A stretch of 64,000 nucleotides of DNA, from contig DASZBM010000002.1 of NCBI GenBank assembly GCA_035944135.1, forward strand, positions 1,178,001 to 1,242,000. The letters are read 5' to 3'. Every line of letters begins with the position of its first letter. Positions within the stretch are counted from its first letter, which is position 1. Position numbers and translations under genes: made by a program. The stretch is from Acidobacteriaceae bacterium (GTDB taxonomy: Bacteria; Acidobacteriota; Terriglobia; Terriglobales; Acidobacteriaceae). The notes under the pieces are model-generated. The model saw only the letters and a list, made by a program, of their open reading frames with translations, did not search any database and was not told where the DNA came from. Shown in pieces: positions 17,102-26,552 of the stretch.

Positions 17102-19714
17102 ATGGGTAAATCCATTCACCGTCTACGCCTTCGCGCTCCGCTGATGCAGACCGCGCTGCTCGCGTGCTTTATGGTCGCGTTCGCCGCCCAGCTCGGGCTC
17201 TGGCGAAGCGACTGGCTCGCCCATGCCTTTGGTGACTCCTCGGTCACCGTGATGTATTGGCTGCGGATCGTGGCTGACAGCCTGACGCTGCTGGCCTGCG
17301 CCTGCGCCTGCTTCGTTCTTAGCCGATTGGTCTGGCTCATGCGCCGACACGCGGCCTTTCGGACAGCGGCCGTCGGTCTGATGCTGGTGCTTGGCCTGGC
17401 TGCCGCGAAGCGGGTACTGGACCTGATGGGCTACAACGTTGGCGCACCCGGTGAATCACCCACCATGCTCGGGCTGAGTTCACTGCTCTTGGCCAGCGGC
17501 GTTGTCCTTCTGCTGCCCATGCTCTACCAGGTCAAGGCCTTCGGAGAGGCCGCCGAACTGGCGCACGAGCGATTCGTCTCCGCGGCCGAGACCGGCCGCC
17601 AGGCCTTCTTCATCCTGGAAAGCGACCGCAGCCCGTTCAACAAAACCGGCGACTTCCGCTTCAGCTTCGTCAACGCCAACGCTGAAAAGCTGCTGCTGCA
17701 TCGCCGCCGCGATCTCATCGGAATGCCCCTCAGTCAGGCGCTGCCCACGCTGCCGGACGGCAGCCTGATCGAACGTCTGCGCCAGGTTGAGCGTACCGGG
17801 CTACCCTATTCAGGCGAGATCCGCTATCGCAGCGACTCAGGCGACGACCTGTGGTTCGAGATCCAAGCGGTCAAAATGCAGAGCGGCGTCGCCGTCACGC
17901 TGCACGATCTCTCCGCGGAACGCTCCGGCCAGCAGCAGGTCGAGCAGATGCATCGCTTCTCGCAGTCGCTCATCCATGACGCGCCCTTCGCCATCCTGAC
18001 GACCGATATCTCCGGCACCATTACCGCGATGAACCCAGCCGCAGAGCGCCTCACGGGGTTCAGCAGCGATGCCGTTGTCGGACACGCCTCCCTGGTCGAC
18101 CTGCATGATCCCGAGGAACTGCGAGACCGGGTCATGGGCCAGACCGGCCGCGACACCAGCGTGGCCGCAGTGAGCTTCGAGTCGCTCCTTCTGCTGCTCG
18201 GCGAGCGGTCCAGTGCCGAGGCCGACTGGCATTACGTCTGCCCGGACGGAGCCCGCGTTCCGGTCCACGTCTCCCTGACCGCTCTCCGCGGAGATAACAA
18301 CGAAATCTCCGGCTATCTTTCGACGGCGTATGACATCTCGGAGCGCAAGAAGCTAACGGACTCGATTACATTCCTCGCGCAACATGATGCATTGACAGGA
18401 CTTCCAAACAGGATGAAGCTGCGCCAGCGACTTGAGCAGGCGCTCGAGCGGGCCAGCCGACTCAACCAGCCTGTGGCGATCCTTTCCATCGGGCTCGATA
18501 ACTTCAAGCGTGTGAACGACTCGCTGGGCCACGCGGCGGGCGACGAGCTCCTCACGGTCTTCGCCGATCGGCTGCGCAGCTCCACCCGAGCCAACGATAC
18601 AGTTGCCCGCATCGGTGGCGACACCTTCGTCGTGGTCATGCCCAACTCCGGCAGCCAGGATGACGCGATGCGCGCCGCCGGCCGCCTCTCAGGCAAACTC
18701 CAAAGCGCTCTGAAGCTTGCAGGCAAAGAATTAAGCGTCACTGCAAGCTTCGGGCTGTGCCTGTTTCCGGAGTGGGGCACCGACGCAGCCACGCTGCTTC
18801 GCAACGCCGACGCTGCGATGTACGCCGCGAAACGCAGCGGCCGGAACTGCCTGCAGCTCTTCTCGGCCGCGCTGGGAGAGTTCGGCGCGGACGAGCTGGA
18901 GCTTGAATCCGACCTTCGGCGGTCGCTGATCAACGATCAGATGACGCTGTTCTACCAGCCGCAGATTGCCTGCCGCACCGGCGAGCTCGTAGGAGTTGAG
19001 GCGCTTCTGCGCTGGCGGCATCCGCACCGCGGCCTGCTCTCGCCGGAAGAGTTCATCTCCGCGGCGGAGGAGAGCGGCTTCATCCTGCCGCTGGGACAGT
19101 GGGTCCTTGAAAAGGCATGCGACGAAGCGCGCATCCTGCAGGAGCGCCTTGGCCGACGCATCACGATGGCTGTTAACCTGTCTCCTCGCCAGTTCTTACA
19201 GCAAAATCTTAGCGAGATCGTTGAGCAGGCGTTGCGCAGCTCCGGACTGGCGCCGGCTGACCTTGAGGTAGAGATCACGGAGTACACCCTGATGATCAGC
19301 TCTGCGGAGACGATTGCAGCGCTGAGCCGTCTGCGCGCCATGGGGGTCAAGTTCGCCCTGGACGACTTCGGCACGGGCTTCTCCAGCTTCAAGTACATCC
19401 TCGAATACAAGGTTGACCGCCTGAAGATCGACCGCAGCTTTGTCTCCCGCCTGCCCGAGGACGCGAACGCGGCTTCGATCGTGCGCACCGTGATCGCGAT
19501 GGCGCACGGCCTGCACATGGACGTCGTCGCCGAGGGTGTGGAGACTGAGGAGCAGCAGCGCTTCCTGGCCTGGCGCCGCTGCGATCAGGCGCAGGGCTAC
19601 TTCTACGGCCGTCCGATGCCGCTGGAGCAGCTTATCTCCATCTACTCCGGCCATTTCGTTCACCCGGTGAGGCCGGCCGGCGAAGAAATCTCGGTGCCTG
19701 AACTCACCTCCTGA
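17102..19714 (+). CDS. Membrane PAS-GGDEF(degenerate)-EAL protein, probable c-di-GMP phosphodiesterase
   Basis: 870 residues from ATG 17102; GTG 17054 is an alternative. The N-terminus has about four hydrophobic segments (residues 15-140). Two PAS-like regions follow (FFILESDRSPFNKTGDFRF and ILTTDISGTITAMNPAAERL), then a GGDEF domain and an EAL domain. The GGDEF motif reads GGDTF (505-509), losing the catalytic Glu, while the RxxD inhibitory site (RAND) is kept. The EAL domain is intact: EALLRW (Glu633), VNLSPRQF, EITEYTL, LDDFGTGFSS, DRLKIDRSF and AEGVETEEQ. It therefore probably degrades c-di-GMP, with the GGDEF half as a nucleotide-sensing regulator. Confidence 0.92.
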   Translation: MGKSIHRLRLRAPLMQTALLACFMVAFAAQLGLWRSDWLAHAFGDSSVTVMYWLRIVADSLTLLACACACFVLSRLVWLMRRHAAFRTAAVGLMLVLGLAAAKRVLDLMGYNVGAPGESPTMLGLSSLLLASGVVLLLPMLYQVKAFGEAAELAHERFVSAAETGRQAFFILESDRSPFNKTGDFRFSFVNANAEKLLLHRRRDLIGMPLSQALPTLPDGSLIERLRQVERTGLPYSGEIRYRSDSGDDLWFEIQAVKMQSGVAVTLHDLSAERSGQQQVEQMHRFSQSLIHDAPFAILTTDISGTITAMNPAAERLTGFSSDAVVGHASLVDLHDPEELRDRVMGQTGRDTSVAAVSFESLLLLLGERSSAEADWHYVCPDGARVPVHVSLTALRGDNNEISGYLSTAYDISERKKLTDSITFLAQHDALTGLPNRMKLRQRLEQALERASRLNQPVAILSIGLDNFKRVNDSLGHAAGDELLTVFADRLRSSTRANDTVARIGGDTFVVVMPNSGSQDDAMRAAGRLSGKLQSALKLAGKELSVTASFGLCLFPEWGTDAATLLRNADAAMYAAKRSGRNCLQLFSAALGEFGADELELESDLRRSLINDQMTLFYQPQIACRTGELVGVEALLRWRHPHRGLLSPEEFISAAEESGFILPLGQWVLEKACDEARILQERLGRRITMAVNLSPRQFLQQNLSEIVEQALRSSGLAPADLEVEITEYTLMISSAETIAALSRLRAMGVKFALDDFGTGFSSFKYILEYKVDRLKIDRSFVSRLPEDANAASIVRTVIAMAHGLHMDVVAEGVETEEQQRFLAWRRCDQAQGYFYGRPMPLEQLISIYSGHFVHPVRPAGEEISVPELTS

Positions 19715-20017
19715 GCAGATGGCCTACAGAGTGACTCAAGTCACACATTGCAAAAGAAATTGCCCGTAGATGCCCGTATCTGAATACTGTCTGTAAGGCA
19801 CGAAGGTAACCAAACTGACACATAGCTGTGCATTTCTGTGGCAGCTTGTGCGGGGAAATCCTGCATCTGTACAGGAAGAATCGTGAAAGGGACGGGCCTG
19901 TACGGTGGCTTTCGGATCGGCCGAGGTAACAGCTCCAGAGGGCATTCGGACGGCAGTGCAAAGGGCGCTGCTTGTGTTCGCCCACCCTGACGAAGACGTT
20001 ATTTCCGAGGTGAGCCT
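19715..20017. other. Intergenic region with possible deacetylase remnant
   Basis: No complete gene is visible. A 40-codon frame from GTG 19905 to TGA 20027 encodes a peptide with ALLVFAHPDEDVIS, which resembles the AHPDDE zinc motif at the start of PIG-L/LmbE deacetylases and then stops. A direct repeat (TGCCCGTAGA / TGCCCGTATC) lies at about 19761. The next gene begins before this peptide ends. The remnant call is weak on its own. Confidence 0.35.
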
Positions 20018-21082
20018 TTGCCCCTGACGGTCCTGAGTATTGCCTTCCCATTCGCCCCCGTCGGCCCCTGCGGTATCGGCGGCGCTGAGAAGATTCTCGC
20101 CGAGCTCGATGCGGGCCTCGTCGCGGCAGGCGACCGGTCGCTCGTAGTCGCGTGCGCCGGGTCGCTGGTCGCGGGCGAGCTCTTCGCGGCCCCCATGCCG
20201 GAGCGCGCGCTCATCAGCGACTCCGACCGCCGCTGGCATCGCTGGCGCTTTCAGGCCGCGATCGACCGCGCGCTGGCGAAATATCCCGTCGACCTCATCC
20301 ACATGCACGGCATGGATTTTGACCAGCACGTGCTGCCGCCGGACATCCCTGTCCTCGTGACTTTGCATGCACCCACTGCCTGGTACAGCCCTGACGCGTG
20401 GGCGGCCTACGCTGACCGCGTCCAGTTCCAGTGTGTTTCGGAGTTTCAGCGGCGCACGTGCGCGGAGCTTCTCGGCGACGTTCCCGTGGTTGAGAGCGGC
20501 GTTGCTCTGCCGAACATCCGCCTCGATCGGGACCGCGAAGACTTTGCTCTCGCGCTTGGCCGTATTTGCCCGGAGAAGAACGTGCATGCGGCGCTCGAGG
20601 CCGCCACGCTGGCAGGCACGCAGGTGCTCGTCGGCGGCCAGATGTTTCCCTGCCGTGAGCACGGCGAGTACTTTCACGACAAGGTCGAACCTCTGCTCAA
20701 GGGAGGGGCGGCGCATCGCTTTCTCGGCCCCATCGAGTCCGAGCGTCGTCAGCGCTTGCTCGCGCGCGCCAAGTGTCTGCTGCACCCCACCGTCGCGCCT
20801 GAGACGAGTTCGGTGGTCGCCATGGAAGCTCTTGCCGTTGGAACGCCGGTCATCGCGTACCGCTCCGGCGCTCTGCCTGACATCATCGAGGATGGCGTCA
20901 CAGGCTTCCTCGTCGACAACGTCGAGGAGATGGCGAATGCCATCCGCCGGGTCGACCAGATCCGCCCCGAAGACTGCCGCGCCGCCGCCGAAACGCGCTT
21001 CTCCCGCGAGCGCATGGTGAACGATTACTTCAATCTGTACGCGACCCTGGTTCATGAGCCGCAGGTTGCGATGACTGCCTGA
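20018..21082 (+). CDS. Glycosyltransferase family 4 protein
   Basis: 354 residues. The best start is TTG 20018, preceded by the strong ribosome site GAGGTGA; no ATG occurs near it. SIAFPFAPVGPCGIGGAEKIL is the N-terminal donor-domain glycine loop of GT4 retaining transferases. HMHGMDFDQHVLP and TLHAPTAWYSPD follow, and the C-terminal half has GRICPEKNVHAALEAA and the E-x7-E motif region ETSSVVAMEALAVGTPVIA. It should transfer a sugar from a nucleotide donor to a polysaccharide or lipid acceptor; the substrate is unknown. It sits between two apparent gene fragments. Confidence 0.88.
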   Translation: MPLTVLSIAFPFAPVGPCGIGGAEKILAELDAGLVAAGDRSLVVACAGSLVAGELFAAPMPERALISDSDRRWHRWRFQAAIDRALAKYPVDLIHMHGMDFDQHVLPPDIPVLVTLHAPTAWYSPDAWAAYADRVQFQCVSEFQRRTCAELLGDVPVVESGVALPNIRLDRDREDFALALGRICPEKNVHAALEAATLAGTQVLVGGQMFPCREHGEYFHDKVEPLLKGGAAHRFLGPIESERRQRLLARAKCLLHPTVAPETSSVVAMEALAVGTPVIAYRSGALPDIIEDGVTGFLVDNVEEMANAIRRVDQIRPEDCRAAAETRFSRERMVNDYFNLYATLVHEPQVAMTA

Positions 21083-21233
21083 GCCCGAGGTTGACGAAGG
21101 CATACGAGTTATCGATATGCTTCGTGGCGAAGAGGCGTATAAGCAAAGCTGGCACATGGAGCGCACGCCAACCTTTGGCTTCAAGTTGAGCCGCCGGCCC
21201 GAGCGCCAGGTCGCCATCGCCGCCGTGGCGTAG
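21075..21233 (+). pseudogene. C-terminal remnant of a CelD/BcsL-type GNAT acetyltransferase
   Basis: This frame overlaps the end of the glycosyltransferase and runs to TAG 21231-21233. It encodes EPEVDEGIRVIDMLRGEEA followed by YKQSWHMERTPTFGFKL. In the GNAT proteins of polysaccharide clusters (CelD/BcsL-like) the last 40 residues read like '...GVRVFDFLRGDEAYKxxW...', so this looks like a tail whose front has been deleted. There is no usable start. The next gene's ribosome site follows directly. Confidence 0.55.
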
Positions 21234-21258
21234 CCGCTCCCATGCAGAGGAAACCCCC

Positions 21259-21921
21259 GTGTTTGCCGATCGCATCGACGCCGGGCAGCGGCTCGGAGCC
21301 ACGCTCCGCGGGTTCATTCGGGAAGAATGCGCCGGCGAAGACACCGTTGTCCTCGCGCTCCCTCGCGGCGGCGTTCCGCTTGGATATGAGGTTGCAAAGG
21401 CGCTGGACGCTCCGCTGGATGTCTTTGTCGTCCGCAAGCTCGGCGCACCGATGCAGCCCGAGCTCGCCATGGGTGCGATTGCCTCGGGAGGCGTCCGCGT
21501 TATCAATGAGGAAATCGTGCGTGCGCTGCACGTCACACCGCAGCAGATGGAAGAGACCGCGCAGCGCGAGGGCCAGGAGCTCGAGCGGCGCGAACATGCC
21601 TACCGGGGCAATCGGGCTCCGCTCGATGTTACCGGCAGATGCGTTCTGCTGGTGGACGATGGCGTCGCTACCGGGTATACGATGCGCGCAGCGGTTGAGG
21701 CTCTGCGCCAACTTCACCCGAAGGAGATCATCGTCGCGGTGCCCGTCGCCGCGAAGGAGACGTGCGAGCAGTTGAAGCGGCATGCCGACGCAATCGTGTG
21801 TCTCTTTACACCCTTTGACTTCGTCGCTGTCGGCCAGTGGTACAGGCGCTTTGAACAGACCAGCGACGACGAGGTGCGCCTTTTGCTGGAACGTGCCGCT
21901 GAACAGACTGACTCGAACTAG
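21259..21921 (+). CDS. Phosphoribosyltransferase-domain protein
   Basis: 220 residues from GTG 21259. The PRPP-binding loop VLLVDDGVATGYTM is present at about residues 130-145, and VVLALPRGGVPLGYEVAKAL and DVFVVRKLGAP lie near the N-terminus. This matches the stand-alone phosphoribosyltransferase family often annotated next to dienelactone hydrolase or erythromycin esterase genes, whose substrate is not known. The residue block TPFDFVAVGQWYRRFEQTSDDEV near the end is family typical. It lies immediately upstream of the VWA protein on the same strand. Confidence 0.88.
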   Translation: MFADRIDAGQRLGATLRGFIREECAGEDTVVLALPRGGVPLGYEVAKALDAPLDVFVVRKLGAPMQPELAMGAIASGGVRVINEEIVRALHVTPQQMEETAQREGQELERREHAYRGNRAPLDVTGRCVLLVDDGVATGYTMRAAVEALRQLHPKEIIVAVPVAAKETCEQLKRHADAIVCLFTPFDFVAVGQWYRRFEQTSDDEVRLLLERAAEQTDSN

Positions 21922-21997
21922 TCTGCGGCCCCGAAGCGCCCGGATTCGTCTGATAAGCTGTGGTCGCCTTCCACACTCTCGGGCTCTGGGTGACGCA

Positions 21998-23545
21998 ATG
22001 AAGGGTTTGCTCTGCTGGGCTTTTCTTCCGTCGCTGTTTGCAGGAGCAGTTTCACTCGCTGCTGCGCAGACTGGCGGCAATAGCCAACCGCCGCAGAGCG
22101 GATACACATTGCATGCCAAGGTGCGCGAGGTCATCACCGACGTGCTGGTGACCGACCGCAACGGCAACCCTATTCATGGCCTAAGTGAGTCCGCCTTTCA
22201 CATCTTCGACAACGGCAAGCCGCAGCATCTCGCAGTCTTCGAGGAGCACACGCAGGCAGACGCCAGCGCCACGCTGCCGGGGCACGCCGCAAATGTTTAC
22301 AGCAATGACGTGATCGTGCACCCTCCGCGAGTCTTCAACATCATTCTGCTGGACACAGCGACCATCACAGTCCCGGACCAGATGTATCTGCGTCAGCAGC
22401 TCGATCACTTCATCAAGCAACTTCCGGCGGACGAGCCGTTCGCTGTGCTCGCGCGAAGCACTGAACACACGATCATGCTCGCGGACTTCACCACCGATCA
22501 TCAGAGACTGCTGTCTGCGATCCATCGCCAGCTTCCGCGGATCCTGCCGCCGGGCTCCCGCTACATGACGGATGGCCCACTTATGGCAGAGATCTGCAGC
22601 TATCTGCAGCAGTATCCTGGCCGCAAAAATGTTCTCTGGTTCAACGGAGGCTCGAACCTCGCGCTCACGCCGGACCCGACAACGGGACTGGTTGCTCTTC
22701 CGGATATGCGCTGGCTCTATGACCAGCTCGAACTTGCTCGCATTGCGCTCTATCCCATTGATGTGCGCGGCCTGCAGGTGGCGCCGTTTCCAGGTGAAAC
22801 AACTCAGCACTTCATTATGGAAGACGAGGCAGACACAACGGGAGGCCGCCTGGTCTTCAACAACAATGGCATTGCCGATGCGGCAAGGAAAATAGCCGAC
22901 ACTGATGCGAGCTTTTACACGCTGACCTATTCACCGCAGGACATAAAGCTCGACAACAAATGGCACAAGGTCAAAGTCACTGTCGACGGAGGTGGCTATC
23001 AGCTCAGCTATCGGCGCGGCTACTTCGACGACGGATCGAATCTCAAACAGGAACAGAATCCTGATAGAAAGCGGCTGCTTCAGAACGGAGAGGCCGTCGC
23101 CGATGCGCAGTTGCCGCCAATCGTCTTCGATGTGCGTGTGAATCCGGTGGACCAGACTCAATCCGCTGCAGTGCCGGCCGCCGGGCTCTCCCCCGCGGAG
23201 CCGCCCAAAAAGGGAGAGCACGCTTTCACGATGCACTACATCTTGCCCGCGGATGCGCTCCCGGAACAGACGGTCGGCACGGAAGAGAAGTTCACAGTCG
23301 GAGTTGGTGTACTCGGATTCAATGAGTACGGCCGCTCCGTCGCGCGCGTAACGAAGAAGGTCATATTGGGGGTCTCGCAGGAACACGCTGCGGCCTTGCA
23401 ATCAGGTGCGAAGATCTCGTTCGATCAAGTCGTCAATCTGCCCGATGGAAACGATTCCCTTTTCGTCGTTGTCTGGAATACAGACACCGGGCGGCTTGGA
23501 ACAGTGCAGATTCCGCTCACGGTTGGGAAGGCTCACGCGGACTGA
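21998..23545 (+). CDS. VWFA-related Acidobacterial-domain exported protein
   Basis: 515 residues from ATG 21998 with a signal peptide ending near SLAAAQ. Early on it has KVREVITDVLVTDRNGNPIHGLSESAFHIFDNGKPQ, the TIGR03436-type start, then a von Willebrand A-like fold with FNIILLDTATITVPDQMYLRQQ, and NVLWFNGGSNLAL. The strand FYTLTYSPQDIKLDNKWHKV marks the end of the domain. The classical DxSxS metal site is changed (LLDTAT), so metal-dependent adhesion is uncertain. This domain is expanded in Acidobacteriota, with unknown ligands. The gene converges with the histidine kinase, sharing 13 bp at the 3' ends. Confidence 0.9.
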   Translation: MKGLLCWAFLPSLFAGAVSLAAAQTGGNSQPPQSGYTLHAKVREVITDVLVTDRNGNPIHGLSESAFHIFDNGKPQHLAVFEEHTQADASATLPGHAANVYSNDVIVHPPRVFNIILLDTATITVPDQMYLRQQLDHFIKQLPADEPFAVLARSTEHTIMLADFTTDHQRLLSAIHRQLPRILPPGSRYMTDGPLMAEICSYLQQYPGRKNVLWFNGGSNLALTPDPTTGLVALPDMRWLYDQLELARIALYPIDVRGLQVAPFPGETTQHFIMEDEADTTGGRLVFNNNGIADAARKIADTDASFYTLTYSPQDIKLDNKWHKVKVTVDGGGYQLSYRRGYFDDGSNLKQEQNPDRKRLLQNGEAVADAQLPPIVFDVRVNPVDQTQSAAVPAAGLSPAEPPKKGEHAFTMHYILPADALPEQTVGTEEKFTVGVGVLGFNEYGRSVARVTKKVILGVSQEHAAALQSGAKISFDQVVNLPDGNDSLFVVVWNTDTGRLGTVQIPLTVGKAHAD

Positions 23546-24981
23546 TCTGCCAGCGGCAGCTGGATGCGGAACGCGGTGCGGAACCCGTGCGGCAGACCTT
23601 CCGTCCTCACCTCGATGTCTCCACCGCGTTTCGCGGCGAGCTCTCGCGTAACCCACAGGCCGATGCCGGTGCCGACGTCAGGCTTCGTCGTGAAGAACGG
23701 ATCGAAGATGTGGTCGAGATTCTCCGGGGCGATCCCGACGCCGTTGTCGCGCACTTCAATCATGGCGAACTCGTCATCGGCCCAGACATCGATCGCGATG
23801 AGACCCGAAGGGCCTTCGATGGCGTCGCAGGCATTTGAGACGAGGTTTGTGAGCATCTGGCGAACTTCGTCAGCGGGCGCGGCCACGATCAGGTCCGGGT
23901 TGCGAAGTAACTGGATGGCTCCGCCTCGCGATGCGCAACGCGGCCGAAACATCTCCGCCACCGCTTCGGTAATCCCTGCAATGTGCGCAGGACCGCCGGA
24001 AGAGTGCGGCCGGGCAAAGCTGAGCGTGTGCCGCGCAATGCTCGCCAGACGGCCAAGCTCCTGGTCCGCAGACGAGAGATAAGCCCTTGTCTCCGGTGAC
24101 AGGCTGGTGTCCGTAGAACAGAGAAACAGCAGGTTTGTCACCGCCTCGAGCGGATTGTTCATCTCGTGCGCGATGGTGGCCGAAAGACGTCCGATGGCTG
24201 CGAGCTTCTCTGAGCGCACCAGCGCCGTTTCCGCAGTTTTGCGTTCGGTGATATCGAGCGTGACGCCTCGCCAGAGATTCTTCTGACGCGGGGATGGCCT
24301 GCCGCGGCTCTCAAACCAGCGAACCTCGCCGCTCGGCATGCGGCTGCGAAACTGAAGCTGAAACGGCGTGTCCGTCGCGAAGGAGCCATCGAATATCTCC
24401 TCAACCGCATGGCGGTCTTCCTCGAGGACGAGATCGAGCGGCAGGCCGGACATCGAAGGACCGTCGAAGGGGCGGCCGAAGATGGGGGGGCCGCCCTCGG
24501 CCCAGTGGATGCGGCGGGCATGGGTGTCGTAGGTCCAGGCGACGGAACTGGAGGCCTGTTGGGCCTCGATCAGACCGTCGGTCTTGACCTGCAGGGTGGC
24601 GACGGCGTCGCGCAACCGCTCGCTGGTGATGCGCTGTCGCTCGCACAGGTAGGTCAACACTACCCCGAGCAGAACGATGACGAGGGTGTGGATGATCTCG
24701 CGCGGGCCGTGGGTGAACGGTACATTGTCGGGGGCGATCTCATAGGCATACGAGACGGCCGTGCTGATCGAGGCTACGATGCCCGGGCCGAAACCGCTGA
24801 TAAGCGAGACGACAGCGATGCAGGCGAAGCTGATTCCCAGCGGTGTGCCGCGGAAAGGACTTGTGTGCAGGCTGATAACGGCGCCGAGCGCGGGAAGCAC
24901 GAGCGCAACGGCGTAGCTCGCGAGGAGTTTGAGGAGGCCGGTGAGGCGAGCGAGCTTTTCAGATGCAGGCTGCGGCTTCAC
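23533..24981 (-). CDS. Membrane sensor histidine kinase with PAS domain
   Basis: 482 residues. Three or four N-terminal membrane segments (about 15-115) resemble the DUF4118/MASE-type sensor region. A PAS domain (about 140-255) ends in GVTLDITERKTAE. The HisKA domain carries the phospho-acceptor His272 in IAHEMNNPLEAV, and the ATPase domain has NLVSNACDAIEG (N box), DNGVGIAPENLDHIFDPFFTTK (G1/F boxes) and VGTGIGLWV (G2). It should phosphorylate a response regulator that is not encoded next to it, so it is an orphan kinase here. It overlaps the VWA gene tail to tail. Confidence 0.9.
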   Translation of the reverse strand: MKPQPASEKLARLTGLLKLLASYAVALVLPALGAVISLHTSPFRGTPLGISFACIAVVSLISGFGPGIVASISTAVSYAYEIAPDNVPFTHGPREIIHTLVIVLLGVVLTYLCERQRITSERLRDAVATLQVKTDGLIEAQQASSSVAWTYDTHARRIHWAEGGPPIFGRPFDGPSMSGLPLDLVLEEDRHAVEEIFDGSFATDTPFQLQFRSRMPSGEVRWFESRGRPSPRQKNLWRGVTLDITERKTAETALVRSEKLAAIGRLSATIAHEMNNPLEAVTNLLFLCSTDTSLSPETRAYLSSADQELGRLASIARHTLSFARPHSSGGPAHIAGITEAVAEMFRPRCASRGGAIQLLRNPDLIVAAPADEVRQMLTNLVSNACDAIEGPSGLIAIDVWADDEFAMIEVRDNGVGIAPENLDHIFDPFFTTKPDVGTGIGLWVTRELAAKRGGDIEVRTEGLPHGFRTAFRIQLPLADQSA

Positions 24982-25153
24982 GAGTCTCGTTCCCAGAGGT
25001 TCTAGCGCTGCGGCGTGATGGTCGAGTAGATCTTTGTTACAAAGATATCGCAGGGTTGAGGAGGGGGTACCCCTCCCCTGCTTTTTTGCGCAAAATCTTC
25101 ATATTGCGAGGCTTAGGTCTGGACCTAAGAGATTCCCAAGCGTACGCAAGCGG

Positions 25154-25184
25154 TCGAAAAATAAAGCCCGGCGAGCTGCCGGGC
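25154..25184 (-). terminator. Rho-independent terminator
   Basis: On the minus strand GCCCGGC-AGCTC-GCCGGGC is followed by TTTATTTTT. It lies about 50 bp after the stop of the gene at 25236-26552 and fits an intrinsic terminator for it. Confidence 0.85.
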
Positions 25185-25235
25185 GGATGTGGTTCCCTGT
25201 TGCTTTAATTATAGCGCCCGTGTCAAACGAGGCCG

Positions 25236-26552
25236 TTACAGGTGGTTGTTTACCGGCGCTTTCTCAGCGGGCTTCGCGGAGGCGTGGTCGGTTTCGGTGC
25301 GGGAGACGAGCTGGACTTCGACCTCGGTGTCGCGCGGGAAGGTTACCTGGTGACCGCGGTCAAGGTAACGGAAGTAGACCGACTTCGCTAGACCATACAT
25401 GCCGAAGCCCAAGGCGACGTTCTTGTTGTTGGAAAAAGCGACGAAGCGAGCGATCAGACCGAAGCCGTTGGAGCCGCCTACCGTCCAGCGGACGTTGCTG
25501 TCGTCGTCGGCGCCGCGGCTGGCGGTCCAGAGGAGCAGGAGCGGAGCGAGAACTTTGCCCTTGTCTGGGTTGGCTTTGACGTTGCCCTCGTCGTCGACGG
25601 TGAGGTTCTCGCCTTTGGCGCCGGCCGCACCGGTGACATTGCCATCGACGTGCGTGGTTCCGGCTTCATCGGCGAGGCCGCGGAAGCCGAAGCGGAGCTC
25701 GCCGTTACGACCGAGGCGGCGCGCGGGTTTCGCGCGCGTGACCGTGCCTTCGAGGGTTGCGCCTTCGGGAATGAGGAGATTGTGGCTGCTGTCGAAGACG
25801 GGTTGTGTGACGGTTGCGGTGACGGGATCGCCTGGTTTGGAGGTTGCGGAGTTGAGGGACGTGTCGAGGCGCGCCGAGACGGTGATGGAGTCCAGGCTCG
25901 CGGAGGAGGAGAGCGGAATGGGCGCGGGTTGCGAGGAGGAGAGGTCCAGCGGAGCGTTCAGTTCAGCGATGAAGCCTGTGCCGGCCCAGATGCGCTGCGG
26001 ATGATACGGGAGCTGCGAGTAGAGAAGCCGCAGAGCGCGGTCGGTGCGGCCGGGGGTGAAGAAGGTGTCGTGAACGGATTTGACCTGCGCGCGGACCATG
26101 TCTTCGCCCTGCTGGACGTAGGTCGGGCGCTTCTTTCTAGCGACAAAGCTGACGAGCTGAGTGTCGCGCATGAGACCGCGGCTGGAGATGGCGATCTGTT
26201 GCGAGGAGTTGGGGAGCTGGAGACTGTCGAAGTCGACCACAGGGTCGTGGAGGGGCGTGACGTCACCGTTGAGGAGCGCCTGGGCACGAAGCTTGCGATC
26301 GACAGGAGCATAGGCCGCGACGGTGCCGCGGATGATGGTGTTCTGCGGGAGGACGAGGTGGTCGTGGAGGTAAACGGGTTCCGTTAGGACGCCGGTGACC
26401 GGGGCGCCGATGTGCAGGTGCGCGGTGTGGGTGACGCGAATGCGGAGCGGGACGCCGGAGGGTAGAGCGTCAGGCGCGGTGAGGCTCTGGGCCGAGCCGA
26501 GGGCGGCGAAGAGGCTCAGCGGAAGAAGAGCGAAACGAGCGGATGCAAGCAT
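25236..26552 (-). CDS. Exported protein with two repeated beta modules
   Basis: 438 residues from ATG 26552, where the signal peptide MLASARFALLPLSLFAALGSAQ begins; a start at 26666 would add an unlikely 38-residue leader. Two similar modules are visible. The first, near residues 30-80, is RIRVTHTAHLHIGAPVTGVL then LVLPQNTIIRGTV. The second, near residues 230-300, is ARLDTSLNSATSKPGDPVTA then LLIPEGATLEGTV. This 'gives the range of a property, then a default' pattern resembles modules seen in TrbI/VirB10-like and other cell-envelope proteins, but I cannot name the family. It is divergent from the multicopper oxidase gene. Confidence 0.7.
   Translation of the reverse strand: MLASARFALLPLSLFAALGSAQSLTAPDALPSGVPLRIRVTHTAHLHIGAPVTGVLTEPVYLHDHLVLPQNTIIRGTVAAYAPVDRKLRAQALLNGDVTPLHDPVVDFDSLQLPNSSQQIAISSRGLMRDTQLVSFVARKKRPTYVQQGEDMVRAQVKSVHDTFFTPGRTDRALRLLYSQLPYHPQRIWAGTGFIAELNAPLDLSSSQPAPIPLSSSASLDSITVSARLDTSLNSATSKPGDPVTATVTQPVFDSSHNLLIPEGATLEGTVTRAKPARRLGRNGELRFGFRGLADEAGTTHVDGNVTGAAGAKGENLTVDDEGNVKANPDKGKVLAPLLLLWTASRGADDDSNVRWTVGGSNGFGLIARFVAFSNNKNVALGFGMYGLAKSVYFRYLDRGHQVTFPRDTEVEVQLVSRTETDHASAKPAEKAPVNNHL

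Noticed and set aside
19736-21217. 493-codon minus-strand frame over the glycosyltransferase
   Set aside because: Long only because of codon bias in the sense gene; no family resemblance.
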